Both the position numbers and the translations under genes were made by a program. This document shows positions 21,754 to 27,993 of a DNA stretch of 36,115 bases, piece by piece. This DNA comes from an uncultured Anaerolineales bacterium. Lineage in GTDB: Bacteria; Chloroflexota; Anaerolineae; Anaerolineales; UBA6663. A model generated the notes under the pieces. The model had not been told where the DNA came from, did not search any database, and saw only the letters and a list, made by a program, of their open reading frames with translations. The DNA lies in contig CALFZO010000025.1 of the NCBI GenBank assembly GCA_937952305.1, positions 1 to 36,115 on the forward strand. The letters run 5' to 3'. Numbering within the stretch: position 1 is the first letter of the stretch; every line of letters starts with the position of its first letter.

Positions 21754-21790
21754 ACACACGCCCGCCAATGCCGGCGGGCGTGTGTTATTT
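21754..21790 (+). terminator. Intrinsic terminator after the cNMP kinase
   Basis: A perfect 13-bp stem ACACACGCCCGCC/GGCGGGCGTGTGT with a 6-nt loop, followed by TTATTT. Confidence 0.85.
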
Positions 21791-21792
21791 AG

Positions 21793-21816
21793 CCGGCCCG
21801 GGAGTGCCCGGGCCGG
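21793..21816. terminator. Second hairpin between convergent genes
   Basis: A perfect 10-bp stem CCGGCCCGGG/CCCGGGCCGG with loop AGTG, sitting just past the stop of the phosphatase on the opposite strand. An outer inverted repeat TGAACCGG (21731-21738)/CCGGTTCA (21813-21820) embraces both hairpins. Confidence 0.6.
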
Positions 21817-21831
21817 TTCAGGGGAGGCCGG

Positions 21832-22446
21832 TCACTCAGCGGGTTGGAACTCCTTCAGCAGCCAGGTGTGCCGATCTGGCCGGTAGATCACGCGGGCGTA
21901 GCCGGTGTCGCCGAAGGCGAACCACACACCCTGCCCGTTGACGGGCGGCGGCGCGCCCAGGATGTGGCGCAGCGCCGCATTCAGGATGCCGCCGTGGGCG
22001 GCCACCAGGTACAACCCGGGGCCGCGCCGGACGAGTCGCTGGACGGCGCGGCCCGCCCGCTGGGCGAAATCCCACTCGCTCTCGCCGGTCCCCCAAAAGG
22101 CGTCATAAGGATTGCGAAACGCCGGCGGCGGGAAGCGGCGCTCAGCCTCGGCCACAGGCACACCTGCCAAGGGGCCGTTGTCGAACTCCAGCCAATCCGG
22201 GTCGGCCTCGCACGGGGCGGCCAGGGCTTCGGCCAGGATCTGGCCGGTCTCCCGGGCGCGGCTGAGCGGGCTCGTGATAATGCCCTCCGGCTTCTGCCCC
22301 TGCGCCAGAAAAGCTGCGGCCCGCGCCCGGACCTGGGCGCGGCCGACATCGGTCAACGGGGAATCGTAGCGCCCTTCGTGGACGCCCTCGTCGTCAGCGC
22401 GCGAGCGGCCATGCCGCAGCAAGACGAGGGTAATCGCCGGAGACAT
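21832..22446 (-). CDS. Histidine phosphatase (phosphoglycerate mutase-like)
   Basis: 204 residues. The N-terminal LVLLRHGRSRADDEG carries the RHG phospho-His motif (R11, H12, G13). TSPLSRARETGQI provides the phosphate-binding Arg, and LVAAHGGILNAALRHIL the second catalytic His. This defines the clade-1 histidine phosphatase superfamily. The length suits a broad-specificity phosphatase such as CobC/GpmB-like proteins rather than the glycolytic mutase. The C-terminal region FGDTGYARVIYRPDRHTWLL resembles the region seen in many uncharacterised bacterial members. It begins 19 nt after the thioredoxin stop with no clear Shine-Dalgarno, so probably the second gene of that operon. Substrate is undetermined. 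Confidence 0.88.
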   Translation of the reverse strand: MSPAITLVLLRHGRSRADDEGVHEGRYDSPLTDVGRAQVRARAAAFLAQGQKPEGIITSPLSRARETGQILAEALAAPCEADPDWLEFDNGPLAGVPVAEAERRFPPPAFRNPYDAFWGTGESEWDFAQRAGRAVQRLVRRGPGLYLVAAHGGILNAALRHILGAPPPVNGQGVWFAFGDTGYARVIYRPDRHTWLLKEFQPAE

Positions 22447-22465
22447 CGGCGAGTTCGGCGGCTGA

Positions 22466-22792
22466 TTAAGAGAGGTGGCGGCTGAGCTTGGCCAGGAGGC
22501 GCTCGCGCGGCACGTAACCGGCGACGCGTTCGACGGGCTGGCCGCCCTTAAACAGGATCAGGGTGGGGACGCTCATCACGCCGAAGCGCATCGTGACGGC
22601 GGTGTGCTGGTCGATATCGAGCTTGCCCACCTTCACGGCGCCGTTCCACTCTTCGTTGAGCTTCTCCACCACCGGCGCCAGCATCCGGCACGGCCCGCAC
22701 CAGGCCGCCGTGAAATCGACCAGGACTGGCGCAGCATTCCCGAGCACTTCGCCGGCAAAGTTCTCGTCTGTGAATTCGTGCATGACGGCCAT
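22466..22792 (-). CDS. trxA: Thioredoxin
   Basis: 108 residues, a single thioredoxin fold. The active site VDFTAAWCGPC (redox Cys 32 and 35), KLDIDQHTAVTMRFGVMSVPTLILFKGG with the cis-Pro, and a final helix ending SRHLS are all typical. It reduces protein disulfides in the cytoplasm. The ATG at 22792 (MAVMHEF) follows AGGAG by about 8 nt; the second Met at residue 4 is less well placed. The open frame extends much further upstream but lies across the promoter, so the longer version is rejected. The promoter TTGACG-17-TACGAT (22823-22851) is the best -35/-10 pair in the window. The histidine phosphatase follows in the same unit. Confidence 0.96.
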   Translation of the reverse strand: MAVMHEFTDENFAGEVLGNAAPVLVDFTAAWCGPCRMLAPVVEKLNEEWNGAVKVGKLDIDQHTAVTMRFGVMSVPTLILFKGGQPVERVAGYVPRERLLAKLSRHLS

Positions 22793-22822
22793 CAGCCTGT
22801 CTCCTGCTGTGAGAGTAGCTCG

Positions 22823-22851
22823 ATCGTAACTTTCAGAGGCGGTGTCGTCAA
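22823..22851 (-). promoter_or_regulatory. trxA promoter
   Basis: Minus-strand TTGACG (22846-22851), exactly 17 nt, TACGAT (22823-22828). The start site would fall about 24 nt before the ATG, leaving room for the AGGAG. Confidence 0.65.
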
Positions 22852-22902
22852 GCGCGGGCGGGGAGCCCACGCGGCGCCGAGGCGGCCGGCCCGGACGGGG
22901 TC

Positions 22903-23313
22903 CTAGCTTTCCTTCGTCACCGAGGCCGCCCGGGCCGGGTAGAGGGCAGCGGCGTGGCGGATGCGGTCGATCAGGAGCGACGAATCGATCTCTTTGAGGA
23001 GGTAATTCACGGCGCCGGCGCGATGGGCCGACCAGCGTTCCCATTCGCTCGGGTAGGACGTCAACACCACCACCAGGCTGCCCAGGCCGCTTTCGGCGAC
23101 CCAACTGATCAATTCCAGGCCACGCCCGTCGGCGCGCTTTGACTCAATCAGGACCACGTCCGGGTGGAGGTCACGGACCATGGCGATCGCCGTTTCGGCA
23201 TCCGCGACCTCGCCGACCACGGCCATATCCGGCGCGGAGCTCAGGCGGTACTTGAGGGCCTCGCGCACTTCGGCATGGTCATCAACGATCAACAGGCGGA
23301 TGGGCCGCGACAT
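22903..23313 (-). CDS. Stand-alone receiver protein with Glu at the phospho-acceptor site
   Basis: 136 residues, one CheY-like receiver of the NarL type without an output domain. The acidic pair is D11/D12 in LLIVDDHAEVREALKYRL. The conserved Thr is T85 (VVLTSYPSE) and the Lys K107 (NYLLKE). The position of the phosphorylated Asp (usually VLMDIRMP) reads VVLIESKRADGRG, that is, Glu57. Asp-to-Glu is a known phosphomimic in this family, so the protein may be locked in an active-like state or act without phosphorylation. No kinase is adjacent on its strand. A TATATT box lies 6 nt before the ATG (23320-23325), implying a leaderless mRNA. Confidence 0.88.
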   Translation of the reverse strand: MSRPIRLLIVDDHAEVREALKYRLSSAPDMAVVGEVADAETAIAMVRDLHPDVVLIESKRADGRGLELISWVAESGLGSLVVVLTSYPSEWERWSAHRAGAVNYLLKEIDSSLLIDRIRHAAALYPARAASVTKES

Positions 23314-23319
23314 GCTGCC

Positions 23320-23325
23320 AATATA
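23320..23325 (-). promoter_or_regulatory. -10 box of the orphan receiver gene
   Basis: Minus-strand TATATT with 6 nt (GGCAGC) to the ATG; the transcript would begin at or next to the start codon. The -35 position (TGAGGA) is weak. Confidence 0.4.
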
Positions 23326-23637
23326 GCCAGCGCCCAGAAGCCTCCTCAGTATCAGCCGTCCTATCCTGTCTGATAAATGTCATATGGATTTGGTGATCAT
23401 TGTCCTGGTACTTAATACGTAGCCTGTGTTTGGTCAGCCGGCTTGACTAGCCTGTGTCCACCAAATCCGGTCCAAAGCAACATCTTTGGACTGAGTTTAT
23501 CCAAAGAGATACTCCTTATCACATATTAAACAGGGGAAGATTGTCACTTTTCTAGGTCAACCGCCCTTCCTACGATGTAGTCGGACTTGAAGCGCCAACA
23601 CACCGGCGATCGGCTGGTGTGCTCAGGGAGGTGTCGC
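23326..23637. repeat. AT-rich divergent intergenic region with several short repeats
   Basis: About 310 bp without a gene, clearly richer in A+T than its surroundings. It contains an inverted repeat GTCCAAAG (23470-23477)/CTTTGGAC (23484-23491) with a 6-nt loop. A 10-bp inverted repeat GGATTTGGTG (23386-23395)/CACCAAATCC (23459-23468) is also present. The direct repeat TAGCCTGTGT occurs at 23420-23429 and 23448-23457. These are good operator candidates for the Rrf2-type regulator. A TACGAT at 23571-23576 is a possible -10 for that gene. Confidence 0.55.
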
Positions 23638-24075
23638 ATGCAGATCACTCGTCAGGCGGACTACGCCGTCCGCGCCGTTCTGTACCTCGCACAGCAGGGC
23701 ACCCGTGCGCGCGTTTCAACCGCGCAGGTGGCCCAAGAACAGCATATTCCTCCGACTTTCCTGGCCAAGATCATCTCGCAGCTCTCAACGGCCGGCGTGG
23801 TGCGGGCCACCCGCGGCGCGCGCGGCGGGATCACGCTCGCCCGGCCGCCGGAGGAGATCAGCCTGCTGGAGATCGTGGAGGCCATCGATGGGCCTGTGGC
23901 CCTCAATGAGTGCACGCACGATCCGGGGCTGTGCATTATGGGTGAAACGTGCAGCGTACGTGAGGTGTGGTGCGATGTGCGCGCCGACCTGGTCAGCCGG
24001 CTGAAGAAGACGACGTTCGAGCAGTTGTCCCGGCCGGCCGCGGTACCGGCGCTGGCCGAAGTCGAGTTAAGCTGA
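23638..24075 (+). CDS. Rrf2/IscR-family transcriptional regulator
   Basis: 145 residues. The winged helix-turn-helix starts MQITRQADYAVRAVLYLA, followed by VAQEQHIPPTFLAKIISQL and the wing RATRGARGGITLARPPEEIS, a strong Rrf2 signature. The Cys cluster is C92, C99, C105 (ECTHDPGLC, then IMGETC), spaced like the [2Fe-2S] ligands of IscR/NsrR-type members, with an additional C112. It is therefore likely a redox, NO or Fe-S-status sensor, though the exact target class (IscR, NsrR, RsrR) cannot be assigned. The ATG at 23638 follows GGGAGG by about 6 nt; an in-frame start 51 nt upstream lacks a site. No isc/suf genes are in the window. Its stop lies 16 nt from that of the convergent kinase. Confidence 0.92.
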   Translation: MQITRQADYAVRAVLYLAQQGTRARVSTAQVAQEQHIPPTFLAKIISQLSTAGVVRATRGARGGITLARPPEEISLLEIVEAIDGPVALNECTHDPGLCIMGETCSVREVWCDVRADLVSRLKKTTFEQLSRPAAVPALAEVELS

Positions 24076-24091
24076 GCCGCGCGGGCGGGTC

Positions 24092-25276
24092 TCAGGCGGA
24101 GGGCGCGCGGCGCTTCGGCACGCGCACGCGGACTTCTGTACCCGTGCCCGGCCGGCTCTCCACCGAACAGCTGCCGCCGACGGCCGAGACCCGGTCGCGC
24201 ATGTTCATCAGCCCGTGACCGACCCGGCGTTCGGCCCGGTTCACTTCAAAGCCCTGGCCATTGTCCTTGAGCACCAGCTCGATATCGTGCTCGTACTCGG
24301 CCAGATGAATCTCCACCAGCGTGGCCCGGCTATGCCGGGCCGCGTTACTTAACGCCTCCTGGGCGATGTGGAAGAGCGCGCGGCGGGCCTCCGGCGGCAG
24401 CACCCGGTCGGCGCCTGGGCCGGCGCGCAGTTCCACGTTCATCAGGGTGTTGCCGCGGAACTCGCTGAGCAGCTGGCGCAGGGCCGGCACCAATTCGTCC
24501 CCTTCGAAGCGGCGCGGCCGCAGGTCCAAAATGTAGGCGCGGATGTCGCGGATCACGGCGTTGAGCGAGTCGATCGCGCTGCGAACGCGTTCACTTGCCA
24601 AGCTCACGTCGCCGTCGTCCAGCAGGCTGTTGACCAGCTCCAGGTTGAGGCCGACCGCATAAATCGACTGGATGACGCCGTCATGCAGGTCCATGCCGAT
24701 GCGCTGGCGCTCTTCCAGCACGCGCAGCTGCTGGACCTTCTCGTACAGGCGCGCATTTTCGATGGCGATGGCCGCATGGGCGGCCAGTTGCTCAATGAGA
24801 TTCTGATCCTGCTCAGAGAACTCGGCCGCGCCGCGCTTATTGGTCAAGTACAGGTTGCCCAGCGACTTGCCCTTGTAGCGGATCGGGACCCCCAAGAAGC
24901 TGATCATGGCGGGGTGATGGGCCGGGAACCCGGCGGCGGCCAGGTGCTGGCGCATGTCTGCGACGCGCACGGTCTTGCCGTCGCGCAGGACGATCCCCAG
25001 CAGGCCGTGGCCGCGCGGGCGGTGGCTGATGCGGGCTTCGGCCTCGGCGCTCATCCCGGTGGTGACGAATTCCACCAGGTATTCACCACTTTCGTCCGGG
25101 ACACCGAGCGCCCCGAACTGAGCGTCCGCCAGCGTCACCGCCGCCGCGACGATGCGCTTCAGGGTCTCGCCCAGCGACAAATCCGCCGAAATGGCCAAGA
25201 CGGCCATGTCTAGGGCCACAAGGCGGCGATTCAGGATTTCGGGCAGCGCCGGCGGCAGGAAGGTTTGCGCGTCCAT
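24092..25276 (-). CDS. GAF-domain NarL-type histidine kinase, DosS/DevS-like
   Basis: 394 residues, soluble. One GAF domain (about 34-176) is followed by a HisKA_3 dimerisation domain (RQRIGMDLHDGVIQSIYAVG, phospho-His H198) and a HATPase (EALSNAARHS, DNGQGFEV, GHGLMNMRDRV). The GAF contains HPAMISFLGVPI and GNLYLTNK, matching the DosS GAF-A pattern. His121 and Tyr143 are 22 residues apart, the spacing of the heme-ligand His149 and distal Tyr171 of mycobacterial DosS. A heme-based gas or redox sensor is therefore possible, but many GAF kinases share the sequence pattern without proven heme. It is divergent from its likely partner, the LuxR-type regulator at 25356. A TAAAAT lies 8 nt before the ATG. 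Confidence 0.93.
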   Translation of the reverse strand: MDAQTFLPPALPEILNRRLVALDMAVLAISADLSLGETLKRIVAAAVTLADAQFGALGVPDESGEYLVEFVTTGMSAEAEARISHRPRGHGLLGIVLRDGKTVRVADMRQHLAAAGFPAHHPAMISFLGVPIRYKGKSLGNLYLTNKRGAAEFSEQDQNLIEQLAAHAAIAIENARLYEKVQQLRVLEERQRIGMDLHDGVIQSIYAVGLNLELVNSLLDDGDVSLASERVRSAIDSLNAVIRDIRAYILDLRPRRFEGDELVPALRQLLSEFRGNTLMNVELRAGPGADRVLPPEARRALFHIAQEALSNAARHSRATLVEIHLAEYEHDIELVLKDNGQGFEVNRAERRVGHGLMNMRDRVSAVGGSCSVESRPGTGTEVRVRVPKRRAPSA

Positions 25277-25355
25277 CTAACGCGATTTTAAGCGACTATG
25301 CCGATCCCGGCAATCCGCTTGCGGGACGGGGCGCGGCGAAGGTAAAATGCACTCC
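25277..25355. promoter_or_regulatory. Mirror-image divergent promoters of the kinase/regulator pair
   Basis: Minus: TTGCCG (25308-25313), 17 nt, TAAAAT (25285-25290), 8 nt to the kinase ATG. Plus: TTGCGG (25319-25324), 18 nt, TAAAAT (25343-25348), 7 nt to the regulator ATG. The two -35 boxes form a near-perfect inverted repeat, CCGGCAA-TCCGC-TTGCGGG, a natural site for autoregulation by a dimer. Confidence 0.6.
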
Positions 25356-26009
25356 ATGCACAAGCAACGCATCATGCTCGTGGACGACCACGAAGTCGTC
25401 CGCCTCGGGCTCAAGGCCCTGATCGACCGCCGGCAGGACATGGAGGTGGTGGCGGAGGCCGCCAGCGCCACGGAGGCGGTTACCAAGAGCCAGGCGCACA
25501 AGCCGGACGTCATCATCATGGATATCCGGCTGGGCGGCTCCAGCGGCATCGACGCCTGCGGCGCGATCAGTCAGCAGCTGCCCGATGCCAAAATCATTAT
25601 GCTGACCTCTTACGCCGAGGACGAAATGCTGTTCGCGGCCATCCGCGCCGGCGCGTCCGGCTACGTCCTGAAACAGGCCGGCGGCCAGGAGGTGATCCGC
25701 GCCATCGAGACCGTGAGCCAGGGCCATTCGTTGCTGGACCCGTCGCTCACCGAGCGCGTCTTCGCCGAAGTGCGCCGCGCCGCCCGCGCCCAGGAATCGG
25801 CGGCGTTTTCCCAGCTCACCGAGCAGGAGCGCCGGGTGCTGCTTCTGGTGGCCGACGGCCGAACCAACCGCGAAATCGCCCAGGAGCTTCACCTCGGGCA
25901 AGGCACCGTCCGCAATTACGTCAGCAATATCCTGAGCAAACTGGGCCTCTCCAATCGCGCGGAAGCGGCCGCCTACGCCACCAAGCACAACCTGCGCGAA
26001 TCGTTGTAG
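25356..26009 (+). CDS. LuxR/NarL-family response regulator
   Basis: 217 residues. The receiver has the acidic pair in IMLVDDHEVVRLGL, phospho-acceptor D56 in VIIMDIRLGGSSG, Thr in MLTSYAED and Lys in YVLKQAG. The C-terminal GerE/LuxR helix-turn-helix reads LTEQERRVLLLVADGRTNRE, then IAQELHLGQGTVRNYVSNIL. It is very probably the partner of the divergent GAF kinase, the same pairing as DevR with DosS. The second ATG (25356) is preferred: a TAAAAT ends 7 nt before it, and the first ATG (25347) overlaps that box. A strong intrinsic terminator follows at 26038-26073. Confidence 0.95.
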   Translation: MHKQRIMLVDDHEVVRLGLKALIDRRQDMEVVAEAASATEAVTKSQAHKPDVIIMDIRLGGSSGIDACGAISQQLPDAKIIMLTSYAEDEMLFAAIRAGASGYVLKQAGGQEVIRAIETVSQGHSLLDPSLTERVFAEVRRAARAQESAAFSQLTEQERRVLLLVADGRTNREIAQELHLGQGTVRNYVSNILSKLGLSNRAEAAAYATKHNLRESL

Positions 26010-26037
26010 CGCTCTCCGCCCAGACTGCCCGCCCTCG

Positions 26038-26073
26038 CGCCCGCGGTGCCATTCGGCCGCGGGCGTTTTATTT
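26038..26073 (+). terminator. Intrinsic terminator after the LuxR-type regulator
   Basis: A 9-bp perfect GC stem CGCCCGCGG/CCGCGGGCG with a 10-nt loop, followed by TTTTATTT. Confidence 0.85.
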
Positions 26074-26193
26074 CGTCAGCCGCTGCCGCCGGCGGAGCAC
26101 GGCCCCGCTCGGCTGCGCCCAAGCGCTGCGCTCAATGCCGCCTGTCCGCGCCAATAGCAATCCTGGACGATAGCGGTTGACGCCAAGCGGGGC

Positions 26194-26199
26194 TACAAT
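26194..26199 (+). promoter_or_regulatory. -10 box of the lipoprotein operon
   Basis: TACAAT 19 nt before the lipoprotein ATG, leaving a short leader that includes AGGAG. A TTGACG upstream is only 11 nt away and is not a usable -35. The stretch 26074-26193 shows nothing else I can support. Confidence 0.4.
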
Positions 26200-26218
26200 C
26201 AAGGCTCAGGAGCTTCAT

Positions 26219-26995
26219 ATGCGCCGCCGCTTACTACTGACCTGTTTGGCCCTCTGTCTGACCGCTTGCCAGCCGCTGCAATGGCCGTTCGGCGCCACCG
26301 CCACGCCCGAACCAGCCTCTCCCACGCCGCCGATCCTGCAATGCACCCCGCCCCCGTGCGCCCAGGGCGAGGTGTTCGCCTGCCCCAACGGCAACTGCCC
26401 CGGCGGCTGCGGCACCATCTGCGCCACGCCCACGCCGTCGGCTGATTCAGCGACGCCCACCTACCCGCCGCCGATGTGCACGCCGCCGCCGTGTTGGTCC
26501 AATGAGACCTATTTCTGCGCCGGCAATTGCCCGGGCGGCTGCGGCACCACCTGCGCCACCCACACCCCCGGACCGGACGCCAGCCCAACGCCGATCTTTC
26601 CGGCCGCGGAGGCCGTCTGCGCCCTGCCGGCCGCCAACTCAACCGACCCGGCCATAGCGGTCTGCGCCAGCGCCCTCACCGTCAAGGTCGGTGAGACGGT
26701 CCAGCTTCTGGCCGAGGTCCGCAACACGACCGAGCGGCCCGAATTCCGCGTGGACGGCCGGGACGCCGAGGGTTTTGGCGCCTTCGGGGTGCTGGCCCGC
26801 GCCGAAAACCAGACCCGCGATCTCTTCAATAGCAGCGCCACGCTGAGCCTGGTCACCGTGCAGGCCAGCGGGGCGCGCCTGTACCTGGTCCTGGAGGCGA
26901 CCGCGCCCGGCAGCCTGAACGTCACCGTGAGCGCGGCGCCGCCCTATCCGGCGGTGGCCGCGGAGCCGCTGACGATCGTCGTCACCGCCCCGTGA
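26219..26995 (+). CDS. Lipoprotein with two tandem six-cysteine modules
   Basis: 258 residues. The lipoprotein signal MRRRLLLTCLALCLTAC has the lipidated Cys at 17. Thr/Pro-rich linkers flank two near-copies of a Cys-rich module: C42-TPPPC...NCPGGCGTIC-A and C87-TPPPC...NCPGGCGTTC-A, each with six Cys in the same spacing and 45 residues apart. The C-terminal part (about 150-258) is beta-rich, with KVGETVQLLAEVRNT and LNVTVSAAPP typical of an Ig-like extracellular domain. I do not recognise the module; metal binding or disulfide cross-linking are both possible. The ATG follows AGGAG by about 8 nt. A second lipoprotein gene follows 7 nt after the stop. Confidence 0.8.
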   Translation: MRRRLLLTCLALCLTACQPLQWPFGATATPEPASPTPPILQCTPPPCAQGEVFACPNGNCPGGCGTICATPTPSADSATPTYPPPMCTPPPCWSNETYFCAGNCPGGCGTTCATHTPGPDASPTPIFPAAEAVCALPAANSTDPAIAVCASALTVKVGETVQLLAEVRNTTERPEFRVDGRDAEGFGAFGVLARAENQTRDLFNSSATLSLVTVQASGARLYLVLEATAPGSLNVTVSAAPPYPAVAAEPLTIVVTAP

Positions 26996-27002
26996 GGCCG
27001 GC

Positions 27003-27761
27003 ATGCCCCGGTATTGGTCAACCCTGCTGGCGCTCCTGCTGGTCCTGCCGACGCTGGCCTGCAGCACCCTGCTGCCGCCGCGTCCGGAAGTCAGCTGGGA
27101 CACTCAGGCTGACGCCATGATCATCCAGGGCACGTATTGCTGCGGCCTGGTCCCGGAGATGGTGGCGCTCAACTACATCCCTGATGTCACAGTCTGGGGG
27201 GACGGACGCGTGGTGTGGACGGCCTACGACGCGGAGCAACGGCTGGTGCTGGAGGGGCGCCTGACGCGCGAAGCCTTGCGCGCGCTGCTGCAAGGCGCCG
27301 TCGACGACGGGTTCTTCGGCTGGAAGAACAGCTACGCCGATTACAGCGTCACCGACCTGGCCAGCCAGTGCCTGACAATCCGGCTGACCAGCGAGGCCAA
27401 GACCGTGTGCGAGTATTACCAGGGCGCGCCCAGGGCCTTCCACCAACTGTACGCCCAGCTGGCCGGCGGGGCGGGCGCCGTCGGCGCCGAGTATCAGCCC
27501 ACCCGCGGCTACCTGACGGCGCGCCGGCTCGACAACTTCAACCCGGCCCAGACGCCCGTGACCGCGCAGTGGCCGGCGGAGGCCGGCCTCTCCCTGGCGG
27601 ACGTGCAGGGCGGACGCTGGGTGGATGACGCGGCCCTGGCCGCAGCCTGGCAGGTCGTTAACCAGGATCGCTGGGGCGCCCTGGTGCAGGACGGCGACGT
27701 TTACTACGCCCTGATCGTGCAGGTGCCGGGCCTGCATCAGAACACGCCCACGGACAGGTAA
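27003..27761 (+). CDS. Lipoprotein of unknown function
   Basis: 252 residues. Signal peptide MPRYWSTLLALLLVLPTLAC with lipidated Cys20, so probably surface-anchored. Two parts are visible. Residues about 38-150 contain IPDVTVWGDGRVVWTAYDAE, then REALRALLQGAVDDGFFGW, a pattern common in secreted hypothetical proteins of this type. Residues about 170-252 begin LTARRLDNFNP and contain WPAEAGLSLADVQGGRWVDD, then a Val/Tyr-rich strand region. No enzymatic motif is evident. It starts 7 nt after the previous lipoprotein stop, so it is cotranscribed. A decayed copy of its C-terminal segment follows immediately (27781-27990). Confidence 0.75.
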   Translation: MPRYWSTLLALLLVLPTLACSTLLPPRPEVSWDTQADAMIIQGTYCCGLVPEMVALNYIPDVTVWGDGRVVWTAYDAEQRLVLEGRLTREALRALLQGAVDDGFFGWKNSYADYSVTDLASQCLTIRLTSEAKTVCEYYQGAPRAFHQLYAQLAGGAGAVGAEYQPTRGYLTARRLDNFNPAQTPVTAQWPAEAGLSLADVQGGRWVDDAALAAAWQVVNQDRWGALVQDGDVYYALIVQVPGLHQNTPTDR

Positions 27762-27780
27762 CCGCCCGCTCTGGCCGCCT

Positions 27781-27990
27781 CCGGACCGGGGTATCCTGAC
27801 TGTCAGGCCGTGGCCCTCGGAGGCGGGCTTCACTCTGGCCGAGGCGCAGGGCGCGGCGCGGCTCGCGGCCTGGGAGGCCGTCAACGCCCGGTATGGGAGC
27901 CGCGCTTTTCCAGACGGTGAGACGGATTGCCGCCTGACCGTCCGGGTTCTGAGCCAGAGCTTGCCCCGGAAGAATGACCGGCGCCGGCTG
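27781..27990 (+). pseudogene. Remnant duplicate of the lipoprotein C-terminal segment
   Basis: This stretch translates without its own start or signal peptide to a sequence similar to the end of the preceding lipoprotein. WPSEAGFTLAEAQG here corresponds to WPAEAGLSLADVQG there, then AAWEAVNARYGSRAFPDG to AAWQVVNQDRWGALVQDG, then CRLTVRVLSQ to YALIVQVPGL. The open frame then runs into the antisense of the SRPBCC gene. I read it as a partial duplication that has lost its 5' part; a recombination leftover is equally possible. Confidence 0.6.
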
Positions 27991-27993
27991 CCG

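Noticed and set aside
22793..23104. Thioredoxin extended by about 100 residues at the N-terminus
   Set aside because: The extension is Arg/Pro-rich, overlaps the receiver gene and runs across the TTGACG-17-TACGAT promoter. The AGGAG-preceded ATG at 22792 gives the normal length.
26177..26182. TTGACG as -35 for the lipoprotein operon
   Set aside because: Only 11 nt separate it from TACAAT, too short for a sigma-70-type promoter.
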